Part shown: positions 19,903-30,312 of the stretch, piece by piece
Layout: each line of letters begins with the position of its first letter
How positions within the stretch are numbered: the first letter of the stretch is position 1
Assembly: GCA_027923505.1 (NCBI GenBank)
Contig: BROI01000017.1
Location: 660,791 to 724,790 of the forward strand
Length of the DNA stretch: 64,000 bases
Source: Mayamaea pseudoterrestris
Lineage: Eukaryota > Bacillariophyta > Bacillariophyceae > Sellaphorales > Sellaphoraceae
Direction of reading: 5' to 3'
The notes under the pieces: model-generated
What the model saw: the letters and a program-made list of their open reading frames with translations, nothing else
Database searches by the model: none
What the model was told of the DNA's origin: nothing
Position numbers and translations under genes: made by a program

Positions 19903-22900
19903 ATGACGCCAAACTCGGTCCTCGTTTTGCATTCCACGAATCCAGCTGAAGATGCCGATTGCCTCCAAGCCATTCTCCAATTCTCCGATTTTGTCGACTG
20001 TCCAGCTATACGACGAAACGCTCCGGCATCTTTAAAGCGTGCTGATGGAACAGTAATATTCATTGTTCAGTCCGATGACTCCGCCGTCGGATCTGTCGTG
20101 TATTGTATTCCAGATCAGGAAAGATGGAGAGAGATAGAGCTTGCGGCCGAATCCAACAGACAAGCTCGCCTAGAGATTCGTCTGATCACCGATTATAATC
20201 TGCGATTGGGCGAGCTGATTCTGCCTTCGAAGGCACGCATGATTTTGGTATCATCACAGTTACTCACGTCGCCGTTCGGACGAATTGAGTTGTCAAATAT
20301 GCTCATTTCCTCGACGAACAGTTTAAATAAAGAGAATAGCAGTAAGATTGCAGATAGTGTGTTCTCGTCAACGACGGCGGCAGCCCCAATCATTCAACTG
20401 CCTAGGTTTCGCACTTTACAAGCTGCATGTGTTGGGATGGGCGGGAATATGCACAACTTCTCGCTAAATGCCCGAGAGGCTGCTAGCTTTGAGACAGACC
20501 TCTTTAAAGGCAAGATTATATGCGTCCTCCGCCCCGAGAATCCTAGTAGCGACGATCCTTTCTGGCATGAACGAGTCTTTGCTCATAAGCGGCGCCGACT
20601 GATAATCAATGTTCAAGGTACCTTTAAAAAGCAACCGACTGGTGTGGTTTATGCTGGCGCCGAGATTTCAAAGCCTATGAGGCTCGGTCTTGTGACGCGA
20701 GCGCTGGCTGGTGTGTTGCTCAAGTTGGTGGATCGGTTCATCCCCGGCGTTCATTCATCGTTCGGAGACGACAATGAACAAGCACATATTGTGGCTCCAG
20801 CGCTGGGCTTTTTCGAACGTATTGTAGTAACTCCTCCCGGAAAAATTGCGCCTAAACTCGATGAAGATATTGTGGAATCGACAGAATCGATGGCCAGTCG
20901 TAGAAGTGGCAAGTCGAGTATAAAATGGAACACGGTTGATACCTTCACATTTTCCTTTTATTCGATGAATATTGACTTGCCAAATTGGTCATTAGTTGGA
21001 CTGCCAGTCTCTGGGGATATATCTTTGACAACATTTTGGGGAGACTCCGCTTTAAAACTCTGTATGTACGAGAAATCGGGGGCGGACAAGCAGCATCGGA
21101 CCGACTTGAAGCGCTATGTCTTTGCAATGCAGGTAAGCCGACAAAGACGGTATATATGTATCTTAGATCATCGCTGACATTTCGCTTTCTTGACTCATAG
21201 ATCAAGTATCTTGGACGAGAGACTCCAGCGTCCGACATATATGAAGCCGAAGAGGACATTCTTCGATGGAGTGGTCGAGATGCTGTGGTAGACCAGAGTG
21301 AAAGCCAGATGCTTGATGGGCCCTTAGAGGAATTGGAAGATGAATCTGATGCAGAATCCCTTTTTTACGATGCTGAGCAGCCGAAATTGGGAGTTGACCT
21401 TCATCGGATGCGGATTATTCCGTCGCGTTGCATGGAAATACTCTCGGCAATCGATGTTTTATGTCCGGCCTGGATTGAAATTGTATCCAGTCGTGGTAAT
21501 TACACGCATGCTTTTGCTGTGAATATAAATGGAGTGACCATGTTGCGTTCAGTTGAGGACTGTAATGAGTTAATCGGCGACAGTGCCGCGTCAACGCTTG
21601 TGGAGCGGACTTTTTCGCCCCGTCTATCGGCGGCTGAGCGGATGAGGAGAATGATTGGTTGGGCACTTGTCAATCCACAAGAAGTGGAAATCGCGGCGAG
21701 CAAAATTACTCATTTCCGGCAACGGCGTCGTACGTTTTTGAACAACTTTTTAGGCGGGGCTGTCTCTTCATTGTCAGAGAAAGAGAAGTCGCACTTCAAA
21801 CTATCTGGGAACGTCTTTAGGGCCTTGAGTGATCGACACTGGGTCCAGGAGTATGTCACGCTTACAACAAAACGTATTGCGTTTGTTCATCCCGGCAAGA
21901 AAAAGCCAACCTTCCATATAAACCTAGCCAGCGTCGTTGAAGTTGCCAGACTTGCAGTGGAAGATTGTCCGATGTTTAGCAATCAGTATTTTCTCGCTTT
22001 CCGGTCACTTGGGCGATCGGTGTATTTAATGTTTGGGTCTGAGAAGCATCGAGAGCGATTCATTAGCGACTTTTTTAACTTAAAGGTTATGGAAGGCGGC
22101 ACAGCCGGACTTGCAGGGTCCATTAATTCCGAAATGAGCACTGCGTCCCGGCTTGCTCTGATTGATAATCCTGCTGATGAGTTCATGCACAAGAGTAGCA
22201 TGTGGAATTGTCAACGGCGACGAATTCTTAATTGCGGCATGTTTAACTTTCGACATTCCATGCCCTCATCTGATCCTATGGAGCAGGTAGAGGATGTGCT
22301 GAGGCAAGCATTGGAGCCGCTCAGCAGCACCGTTGACGAGGTGGACCAGCGTCGACTATTTCTCGACGCTGCGGCAAAGCTGAAGCAAGCTGACGTTCGA
22401 GACCTTTCGGAGGAATCAAAGCGTGCATTTTTCTTGAACCTGTATCATTTGATGATTATGCATGCATACCTCATTCTCGGCCCTCCGGACTGGAGCCTGA
22501 AGTGGATATCATACTTTAACAGCATTGCGTATGAGGTTTCTGACGATATTTTTTCGCTTGCCGAATTGGAGCACTGCATTCTTCGGAGTAAAATGAGTCA
22601 ACCGTCCCAGTTCATATCGCGGCTGGTCATCCCTCGATCACACTACGATATTGCGCTCTCATCTGCAGATTTCCGTATCAACTTTGCACTGAATTGCGGC
22701 TCGCTTTCGAATCCCTTGTACATATTTGTTTACGGCCTGGACACACTCGACGCTCAACTCGATGCCGCGAGTCGCTTATGCCTGGCGTCGGCCTCGGTGA
22801 CGCGAAAGAGTGGTCGGAAGGTTGTCGTGGAGCTTCCTCGAATCTGTGAGTGGTATTTTGCTGATTTTGGTCAATCGGATGACGAATTGTTGGGGCTGCT

Positions 22901-23066
22901 GGAGTCCTACTTGAGTGATGACTGCCGAGAAGCCTTGAGGAAGTGTCGCCTGTCAGAAACTGGATCGTACGATATGAATCTGATATCCATTCGCTACCAG
23001 AGCTACAATTATGAATGCCGACCGCTCCAGCTATATGAAGCTTCGTCGCTTTTAAAGCAAACATAG
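19903..23066 (+). CDS. Large DUF1769 / PH-like / DUF547 multidomain protein
   Basis: Exons are 19903-21132 and 21201-23066, with a 68-bp intron, giving 1031 residues. Residues of about 170-330 match DUF1769 (NFSLNAREAASFETDLFKGKI, VLRPENPSSDDPFW, LIINVQGTFKKQPTG, MRLGLVTRALAG). A middle segment (about 590-690, WVQEYVTLTTKRIAFVHPG ... FGSEKHRERFISDF) looks like a PH or GRAM fold. The C-terminus is DUF547 (RAFFLNLYHLMIMHAYLIL, then INFALNCGSLSNPL). The function of both DUFs is unknown; a PH-like domain suggests membrane lipid binding. No signal peptide or transmembrane segment is seen. It is divergent from DCC1. Confidence 0.75.
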
Positions 23067-23251
23067 AACTACGCGAAAGTTCTTGTAGGTGCAGGTATAT
23101 GTACTGTAAAGGTAGCTTTGCAAAGTGCGCGCGCAGCGAAGGACTCATTTGTCATCACATCGGTTTTGCTCACCTAGTCGTCGCCGCTGCCACAGAAATC
23201 GCAAGCAGTCGGACAACCAAAATCAGGCAGCCAACCGGTATAAGCGATACT

Positions 23252-23693
23252 ATGTCTTCATCATCGTTTTACCAAGACGACGCAGACGACGATTCGTCAG
23301 TACAGTGAGCATCCAGGAACAGCATCAAGATCTCGTACAGAAAATATCGGAAAATGGACCATCACAAACACCAGCTTGTGGAGGAAACACTCGCACCGCT
23401 TGATCCAAACCGAAGAGCGTATTGAAGTGTTGTTCGAGCACATTGTTGAAGAAGTGTTGCAGTAGGTAAAAAACTTAGAAAATGTAAGCATGCTGTGCGA
23501 CTATGCCGGGCATGTCACGCATCACTGTACACTCTCATCATTCCATTCTTTTGCCCATATTGTCTTACAAACACTACCATGTCTGCAGATTGATGCTACA
23601 ATTATGAAGATGAAGAAGAAGCTACAGGAAGCAGCCAAGGAGGCAGCAGAAATTGAAACAGAATACAATTTACAGACAGACCTTGCACGATGA
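23252..23693 (+). pseudogene. Possible small coiled-coil gene, frame not resolved
   Basis: An ATG at 23252 opens a short acidic frame (SSSSFYQDDADDD) that stops after 18 codons. A second frame (about 23290-23467) reads EERIEVLFEHIVEEVLQ before a stop, and after a likely 3' splice site (CTGCAG, 23584-23589) a third segment reads MKMKKKLQEAAKEAAEIE and ends at 23693. The pieces look like one small helical protein, but no set of normal introns joins them in frame. Either it is a broken gene or the sequence has small errors. I do not recognise the family. Confidence 0.35.
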
Positions 23694-23723
23694 GCTTGTA
23701 ACTACCGGTACTTGTGCGCGGCG

Positions 23724-25292
23724 CTAAAGGAATAACCTCTTTTTGCTTTCACTTTGCTTTGCTCTATCTGTTGCATGCGGTGTTACGAAGAGCCGATTTG
23801 CTTGCCGCTCCATTAGCTCCAGTAGTTCGTCGTTACCTTCCTCCGCTTGTCCTTGCTGTCCGATGCGTTCACAGCCAGACACTCGCAGTAGTCGTTCCAT
23901 GTCATGCTCGTCCAGAGTGAACATAAATACTTGTCGCAATTGTTTAGGGCGCTTGCTAGGCGCAACGTCATTCAATGATGGAGCAATCCGACATGCTACG
24001 ACCGTGCCAGCTACCTTGTCGAGTTGTAAGGTCCAACGCAGCACAACAGATGCCATGGACACGGCATGCTTCCGAGCAATGTCTTGAATTGTATCCAGCA
24101 TAATTGTGCGAAAAGTTGGCCATGCGTCGAGTGATAGGGCCTTCGTCATCTCATTCGTATCGTCATCGGCGTACGGATCACGGGCTTGATGCAAGTGACG
24201 GTTCAGTGACTCGTCATGGCGCTCCTTCCACTTAAGAATAGTGGTCTTAAAGTGGGACCAATCCTGGATATTATTTGTAAGATTTGGTGGGAACAGCGAC
24301 CGAGATTTAATTCCGAAGTATCGGTCAGTCAACAATCCACCAGCCAATGGACTCGATAGTATGAGCGGCACCGTATCTTCTTTCGCAAGCGCCAGGTAGC
24401 CCAAGGGATCTAGTAAATTAGAAGAGATTTCATTGGACTCGACTGTGAACCTGTGGCTTTCAGCTTGCTTTAAAATGCTAATTGGAAAGTTGGCTGCGCC
24501 CACGGAACGCACAAACCCATCGCGAACAAGATCCTGAAGGTAATCAAGCGCATCCAAATGATACAGAGAGCCTTCGTTGTACTGCAGCTGCAAACAATCA
24601 ATTTCGTCTCCTCCGATACGATGAAGCGATTCGAGTACGGTGTTTCGCATGGAAATGGAGCTCATATGTATGGGTATCTCAAGCGGGAGGGTGATTCGGC
24701 AACGATCCAATTGATATGCTGGAGTATCATGCCGAAACCTCTTGACTATATCAGCCTCAACCGATGCGTGCATATTGTTCGATCGAGACGGAAGCTTAAA
24801 GGAGGTGAGACCGCTGTCGAGAAAGCCGTGCATATGAGAGACTAATTCTGAGGGTTCTACATCCTGATCTCCCCGACCGTCAAAGATGTTCAAGGCTACC
24901 GAAATTCGGCATGATTCTTTCATATCAACTCCACTGTTGCCAGACGACAGTTTATAATATGCACCAGGTGGAAGCTGCCCTTCTTGGTCAAGGTCAAAAT
25001 CACAGGGCAAACTGGTCGTGTTTGACGACAAGTCATCTCGTTCCGACTCCGCGGAATACCAAAAGCTGGATCGTGAGGCATCCGTCCGAGCGGCAGATGG
25101 TCGATGACAGGCACCTAAAGCTTCAAATCCACTGTAGGTATCTAGCATGCATGAGCTCCGTCGCCTTTCGCGAGTAAATGAAAACACTTGACATGAACCG
25201 CTGTAAGAAAATGCGTCCGCTGAGCCCGCGATGAAAGTGAAAGCAATGGAGCAATTTCTGACAAAACGGGCGACTCGCCGATGCTCTTGCAT
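23724..25292 (-). CDS. Aldo/keto-reductase-fold protein with plastid-type presequence, catalytic residues apparently lost
   Basis: From the ATG at 25292 the protein is 522 residues. The N-terminus (SIAFTFIAGSADAFSYSG) is a signal peptide with an ADAF cleavage motif, typical of diatom plastid preproteins. The AKR barrel follows: IPIHMSSISMRNTVLESLHRIGGDEID, VRDGFVRSVGAANF, then LALAKEDTVPLILSSPLAGGLL and VLRWTLQ. The family's DxxxxYG strand is replaced by SGLTSFKLPSR, so the catalytic Asp and Tyr are not visible, and the usual His after the third strand is replaced (LQLQYNEG). It may bind a cofactor or act as a scaffold without normal reductase activity. A longer start at 25544 would bypass the signal peptide and is less likely. 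Confidence 0.7.
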   Translation of the reverse strand: MQEHRRVARFVRNCSIAFTFIAGSADAFSYSGSCQVFSFTRERRRSSCMLDTYSGFEALGACHRPSAARTDASRSSFWYSAESERDDLSSNTTSLPCDFDLDQEGQLPPGAYYKLSSGNSGVDMKESCRISVALNIFDGRGDQDVEPSELVSHMHGFLDSGLTSFKLPSRSNNMHASVEADIVKRFRHDTPAYQLDRCRITLPLEIPIHMSSISMRNTVLESLHRIGGDEIDCLQLQYNEGSLYHLDALDYLQDLVRDGFVRSVGAANFPISILKQAESHRFTVESNEISSNLLDPLGYLALAKEDTVPLILSSPLAGGLLTDRYFGIKSRSLFPPNLTNNIQDWSHFKTTILKWKERHDESLNRHLHQARDPYADDDTNEMTKALSLDAWPTFRTIMLDTIQDIARKHAVSMASVVLRWTLQLDKVAGTVVACRIAPSLNDVAPSKRPKQLRQVFMFTLDEHDMERLLRVSGCERIGQQGQAEEGNDELLELMERQANRLFVTPHATDRAKQSESKKRLFL

Positions 25293-25410
25293 ATGCGATA
25301 AATGTCTGGAAGTTAAATAATAATGCGATACAAGAGATTGTCGCGATGTTTGGGGCGCCCTCATGTGGACGAATCGATTTATGTTTTCGACGCCTCGAGC
25401 TGGATTTGAA

Positions 25411-25510
25411 GCCGGTACGACGTCACTACGACAGACGCACACAGTACATACGTAGGTACCGGTACGCGGTACTACCGGGAGTGTATCCGTACGTATACTA
25501 ACAACAGTAT
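25411..25510. promoter_or_regulatory. GTAC-rich, palindrome-rich upstream region
   Basis: Upstream of the aldo/keto reductase start lie GCCGGTACGAC (25411-25421), TACCGGTA (25457-25464), GGTACTACC and CCGTACGTATAC (25489 on) within 100 bases. The density of GTAC words and self-complementary stretches is far above the surroundings. It could be a cluster of regulator sites or a structured 5' leader. It lies inside the longer open frame, so weak coding use cannot be excluded. Confidence 0.35.
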
Positions 25511-25639
25511 GTATATCAACTACAATCGTTGTACCCATAAGCATTACATATAATCGGCAGCTAAAGTAAACGCGGGAGTACTAGCGCCGCAGAAGGCTGA
25601 CATACGATGAACTAAACTGAAATTGTGCGCACACGTTAG

Positions 25640-28549
25640 TCAGGCAGCATGCTTGACCATAAGTCTGTCGACTACTCCATTCGATTCCTTGGAAGCCATT
25701 AGATGCGAAAGAATGTCGAAAGACTGCCGCTTGACTTGGTCACTATCTACTGTCTCCAATTCGAGGCATCTTTCACCCGCGGCATGCATCGCGTCCGACA
25801 ATAAATTAATCAATGCAGTGCTTGCGTTGCTTCCATTCACAACAACATCGGGCCGTACGTAATGCGGAACCATTAGTTTTAGAAGGTCAATGTTAACCTG
25901 GAGCTGGCGATATGCATGCCCTGTAATGATTGCGACTCGCACATTCTCCAATAAGGCTTTGAAAGCAACCTTGAGCACAAGGAACATGACATCAGATGGA
26001 TGCCGTGCGATTATTGTCGACGATGAAGGCAGAATATTTATACTTTCCTTGAACATTCGTTCCACATCAAGATGCAAACCTGTCTTGCGGACCATGGCAG
26101 CCGTCGGAATAAGTGAAAAAATGAGTTCTGGTTGCACGACAGGAATGACACCCGCCCAATTGTTGACACCAAACAACTCAGAGCACTCATCACCAGTGTC
26201 ACGTGCAAGCTGCAGTGATTGCAACACACAGTCCTGTGGCGGTTCTGTCGTCGTTTTAACGTCATGGTAACACAATGATTCAATCAACTTATCCGCAACC
26301 TGTGATCCACGGTTTGAGGAATAAAGTACGAGTAAACGAGAAGCAGCAATCTGAAACCTTTGCACCGTCACCTCAAACTCTCCAGCTATGTCTCCACCAT
26401 GTTCAAACAGTCCCTTGGACCTTTTCTTTTGGCAACTCGAGTGAAACGACATGGATTGCTCCAGCATATCCGAAAATGACCTCGTCGCCAAGCGACACGT
26501 TTCAGCAAGAGTCAAAATATAATCAGAGTCGACATATCCAACCTCAATATTATTTGAAGCAAGAATCTCTTTATGTGCCTTAACGAGCAGCGAGGTCACT
26601 GCGAGGGCTCTAGCGGCCTTAGAGTCTGCTTCCTCAAACGTTAAGGACTGCTGCAACTCAAGGTTGTCTGTGACGATTGCATACAAATAATCTACTCCAA
26701 TCGTTTCCTTGGCTTTCGCATCAACAATTTGCATGGCATCGCATGATTCACCCCCAGCCAACATCTCGAAGGCATTTGCAAGCCACACAGAGAATCGATT
26801 AATGCTTGCGTGTACAGCTTGCTTCATCACTCCCAGATCGTTCGACTCCAAGTTCGCGCTTACGCCATCTGGTGCGAAAGTACTTCGGATCGCGTCATCC
26901 ACCAACTGGAGACAATCCGACAATGCAACATTCGCAATCTGCACCATGTCATTCAGAGGAGGCTTTCCAGATGCGATGCAGTCTCTTCGTTCCTGTATCA
27001 TCCGTTGAACGAAGGGCACCAAGCACTTCTCAACAATGCTCAGTCTCAAGCGTATAAACTTTTGATCCACTCGACGCCGAACAAGGGTATCTGTCAACAC
27101 CTGTGCCTGCGCAACAAGACTGGATGCGTAAGCAGTACTCATCCCGACATCGACGTGCGTCAAGCCTTGAGCAAGCTTTTGTACCTCGCCAACTAGAAGC
27201 GCTAATGCCACGGAAACACCCAATTCGGGTTCTGCTTCGCCGTCGTCAGGTATGCTGTCATCAGTTGTGCTTTCATCCAACAAGGCGGCGCGCACTTGCA
27301 TCAAAAAGGAAGCAAACGCTTCCGAGACAAAATTGACAATCTCATTGTTACCAGCCACGTACACACCAAAACCTTTCGCCCATAGCTTTGCCACGTCCAG
27401 AATATTGGCCAACACGTCTCTCGGAACAAGACTTGCGTGATCAACTTCTAATGAGCTTCGAGTGCTATTAGTTGTGGAAGCTCCAAGATGGATGTCCAGC
27501 ACATGCGACTCCATTTCTTGTAAATTGTAGCGTCGTTCTTGAACTTCGATCATGTGCGTATCAAGTAGTCGATCCAGAAGGCGCATGCTGGCCGACAGAT
27601 ACATTTGTTGCAGCTCGATTGCATCTTCGTTGCTTTTGCGAAGCAGATAAAGCGTCCCCGAACATTCAAATATGTCCCGTACACTTCTTGGCGCTTCCGG
27701 CTCTTCCTCACCCTCCTCAACGGCAGTTCGTCCACTCCAAGAGTTCAGCTTGCAGTTTAAATTGACTTTCAATTCTTCCAAAATTGAATTACATTCCGTC
27801 TCGATCGATTTTAAGCTTTCAAAGCCTTCTGAATGTCTTTTTAAAATTGAAGATGCCTGAAGAAATTGCCTGCAGGCACTTCGACATTCCCCATTGGCGA
27901 TTTGATCGCGCAAAGTCTGAGGCAGCTTGAGCAGAGTATCCAGACGAGTCAGAAGTCGCTTAATGCGAATCTTTTCCGCAACTTGATCCCGTAAGGAGCC
28001 AAGAGACTCTTCAATAATTCTCGAATTGTCGTCGAGCGAAGACATGCCATTGGACAGACTAACTAAGCCTGGTTCGTTCGCCTTGACGTTGACCCCAATC
28101 GACCGAATAGCATCAGTCGCATCTATAAACCTGGTATAATTTTCGTAAACCAATGCCTGCATTTCCGTATCAAGAGTTCTGACGCTCAGGGAAAGTTGCT
28201 CCTCCGTGTCTAACAACGTATGCATCGAGGAATGCTTGACATGCTGCCTCGTATGCGCGTCGGCATCAAATGCCGGCGAGTCTAAATCGTCTGTAACGTC
28301 AAACCGATTTTTTAAAGGCCATCTCTCGTCTTCGTCGTCATTTAAGAATTCATCGTCATCCTCCACATCCATGCTGGCAGTAGGTAAAGCATCCGCCACT
28401 GCTTTGCGTCCATAGAAATTTTCCAACAGCTTCTTGCGCACCATCGCCTCCCGATCCAAAGTGTCGCTACCGGTACTCTTCTTAGCTCCTAGCGTAAGAA
28501 AATCGTCATCAGACGACGACGATACAGAAACGTCCGAATCATCAGACAT
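25640..28549 (-). CDS. VPS51: VPS51 homologue (GARP/EARP tethering complex subunit)
   Basis: A single exon of 969 residues. VPS51 tethers endosome-derived vesicles to the trans-Golgi network as part of GARP with VPS52, VPS53 and VPS54. The N-terminal 100 residues are acidic and Ser-rich. The VPS51/EXO84/COG1-type helical region then carries the hallmark sequence LDTEMQALVYENYTRFIDATDAI (about 137-160, given in part), followed by SRIIEESLGSLRDQVAEKIRIKRLL, and the rest is alpha-helical without transmembrane segments. The length is like that of animal and plant VPS51 with its C-terminal extension. ACCGGTACGAC lies at 28623-28633, 74 bases upstream of the start. Confidence 0.85.
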   Translation of the reverse strand: MSDDSDVSVSSSSDDDFLTLGAKKSTGSDTLDREAMVRKKLLENFYGRKAVADALPTASMDVEDDDEFLNDDEDERWPLKNRFDVTDDLDSPAFDADAHTRQHVKHSSMHTLLDTEEQLSLSVRTLDTEMQALVYENYTRFIDATDAIRSIGVNVKANEPGLVSLSNGMSSLDDNSRIIEESLGSLRDQVAEKIRIKRLLTRLDTLLKLPQTLRDQIANGECRSACRQFLQASSILKRHSEGFESLKSIETECNSILEELKVNLNCKLNSWSGRTAVEEGEEEPEAPRSVRDIFECSGTLYLLRKSNEDAIELQQMYLSASMRLLDRLLDTHMIEVQERRYNLQEMESHVLDIHLGASTTNSTRSSLEVDHASLVPRDVLANILDVAKLWAKGFGVYVAGNNEIVNFVSEAFASFLMQVRAALLDESTTDDSIPDDGEAEPELGVSVALALLVGEVQKLAQGLTHVDVGMSTAYASSLVAQAQVLTDTLVRRRVDQKFIRLRLSIVEKCLVPFVQRMIQERRDCIASGKPPLNDMVQIANVALSDCLQLVDDAIRSTFAPDGVSANLESNDLGVMKQAVHASINRFSVWLANAFEMLAGGESCDAMQIVDAKAKETIGVDYLYAIVTDNLELQQSLTFEEADSKAARALAVTSLLVKAHKEILASNNIEVGYVDSDYILTLAETCRLATRSFSDMLEQSMSFHSSCQKKRSKGLFEHGGDIAGEFEVTVQRFQIAASRLLVLYSSNRGSQVADKLIESLCYHDVKTTTEPPQDCVLQSLQLARDTGDECSELFGVNNWAGVIPVVQPELIFSLIPTAAMVRKTGLHLDVERMFKESINILPSSSTIIARHPSDVMFLVLKVAFKALLENVRVAIITGHAYRQLQVNIDLLKLMVPHYVRPDVVVNGSNASTALINLLSDAMHAAGERCLELETVDSDQVKRQSFDILSHLMASKESNGVVDRLMVKHAA

Positions 28550-28622
28550 AGTAGTGGCTGTATATCGACTTTATGCAAGCAGTAGGCAGCCGAGACAACA
28601 CGCAAGGCCGTGTCCTAGTGGA

Positions 28623-28633
28623 ACCGGTACGAC
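28623..28633 (+). promoter_or_regulatory. ACCGGTACGAC word upstream of VPS51
   Basis: An 11-mer identical to those at 47222 and 19737, and matching ten of eleven bases at 25411. All lie near gene starts. It may be a transcription-factor site; the idea rests on recurrence and position only. Confidence 0.3.
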
Positions 28634-28773
28634 AGGCAATTTTTTCCCGTACGTAACGTATCGGTAGTTGTTGTAGACAACAATCGTGTCTTGCACCGAT
28701 CTTCCCAAGAATCATATCAGGGAACCATAAATGTACTCCAGTAATTCAACATAAGTAATGCATGTAATTGTTT

Positions 28774-29956
28774 TTATTTTGGATAGTGATTTTCGTACCA
28801 AAAGTCGCCGATTTGCTCGCGCGTGGTGATCCAAACATCACTGCCCAACGTTTTTGCAAAGTCGATGAATTCTTCCAGGCCGGCCACTCGTCCAGGCCTC
28901 GCCAATCGGCAATGTAAACCAACACTCATCATGGTGGGGTGCCCATCTTTGCCTTCCTTGACCGCATATGTCAATGAGTCCTTAAGGTACGAGCCAAATG
29001 CTTGACCATTGGCAAAGTTTGCTGGACTCGTAAATCGCATATCATTCTCGCTTAAAGTATAGGGTATGACCAAATGCGGCTTAGTTTCATATTCCGTGTT
29101 CCAGTATGGCAAATCGTCCGCATACGAGTCAGAATCGTACTTGAAGCCTCCTTCTTCGACGACCAGGCGGCGTGTATTCACGTTTGGCTGATGGAGTATT
29201 TATATGAATGTCGTTATCAATGGAAACAAACCGTAACGGTGCCAGAGTCAGAAAGATAATTTGATACCTTTGCCATTGCACAAAGAGAGACGACTTGAAC
29301 TTGCGTACCTTCCCTTGATACATTCCAACAGGACGTTTCCCGAGCAAACGCTCGTGTACTTCAATTGTCTTGGCGATGTGGGCTCGCTCCGTCTCCTCGT
29401 CAACGTTTTGGTAGTCAATCCACCGGTATCCATGCGAAGCAGTTTCCCAGGTTTCCATTTCTTTTAAGGCTTGACAGACTTGTGGGTTGCGTTCCAGTGC
29501 CATGCCCACGGCAAAGACAGTGACAGGAATACACTTGTCGCGAAAGAGTCTTTGGAGGCGCCAGAATCCAGATCTAGCCCCATAATCGTAAAGGCTCTCC
29601 ATGTTGGCGCTTCGTTGACCCTCTTTGGTGAAGGATGGAAGAGGTGCAGGGTGCAGGCGCACGTGATGAGTGAATTGGCACTCACGCAGTCACAACAAAA
29701 CGACGCCTTTCCACACTGTCTTACCAAGCGGAACAGCTCCAACTATTTCACTCAGCAAGTGCTCCGACTGAGCGTCACCATGCAGGATACACGATTCACC
29801 TCCTTCCTCGTAGTTGATGACAAAGTTGAGAGCAACGACGGCTCCTCCAGGCCAGGTTCCCGGCATTCCCTTGCCTGCGTATCCAATGAGATCACGGCCT
29901 CCATACCTCGATACACCTTGATGATTGTCCATGCAAATTGGCTGAAAACTAGCCAT
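28774..29956 (-). CDS. PuuE-type allantoinase / polysaccharide-deacetylase-fold enzyme
   Basis: Three exons (29956-29725, 29622-29309, 29187-28774) with introns of 102 and 121 bp give 319 residues. It matches the PuuE family, cofactor-light allantoinases that hydrolyse allantoin to allantoate in purine catabolism. Blocks in order are: RYGGRDLIGYAG, PGTWPGGAVVALNFVINYEEG (shortened), ILHGDAQSE, NMESLYDYGARSGFWR, VFAVGMALERNP, ASHGYRW, VNTRRLVVEEGGF, YDSDSYADDLPYW, VIPYTLSENDMRF and SVGLHCRLARPGR. The splice sites were chosen because they restore these blocks. No targeting peptide is evident. It is divergent from the RING gene, 356 bp away. It suggests that this alga can use purines as a nitrogen source. 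Confidence 0.88.
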
Positions 29957-30312
29957 TGTGACTGGCGATGACAGGAGGAGCGCTGGCAACAAGGATTGGA
30001 CTTTTGACGACTTCCTTCATGGTGAGCGGAAGATTCGTGTCAAACAAAAGTATAACCCGGAGAAGCAAGCGTATTCATTATGACTATCGCTTTGAGAGTG
30101 AGATCTTTTCCGGGGCCGAAGTTCGTCCCGAAGCTGGATGACGCTCTCACGCAAGTGGTGTGACCTCCAGCTGCATTCGTCAATCGTTGAGGTTCACAGC
30201 AGCGAGCAAACGGCCTTGACAGTGAACCAGATCAACAGTGTATAATCAAGAGGGAAGCAATCGAACATCGTTAGTGGTGCTTTAGACTAATACGCGAGAA
30301 ATTAGCAACGAA
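29957..30312. promoter_or_regulatory. Divergent promoter between the allantoinase and RING genes, 356 bp
   Basis: No gene is supported. The region must contain both promoters. TATAACC (30050) and TATAATC (30241) are weak TATA-like words on the plus strand. Confidence 0.3.

Noticed and set aside
25293-25544. N-terminal extension of the aldo/keto reductase
   Set aside because: It would hide the clear signal peptide that starts at 25292 and would translate a GTAC-rich region that looks regulatory.
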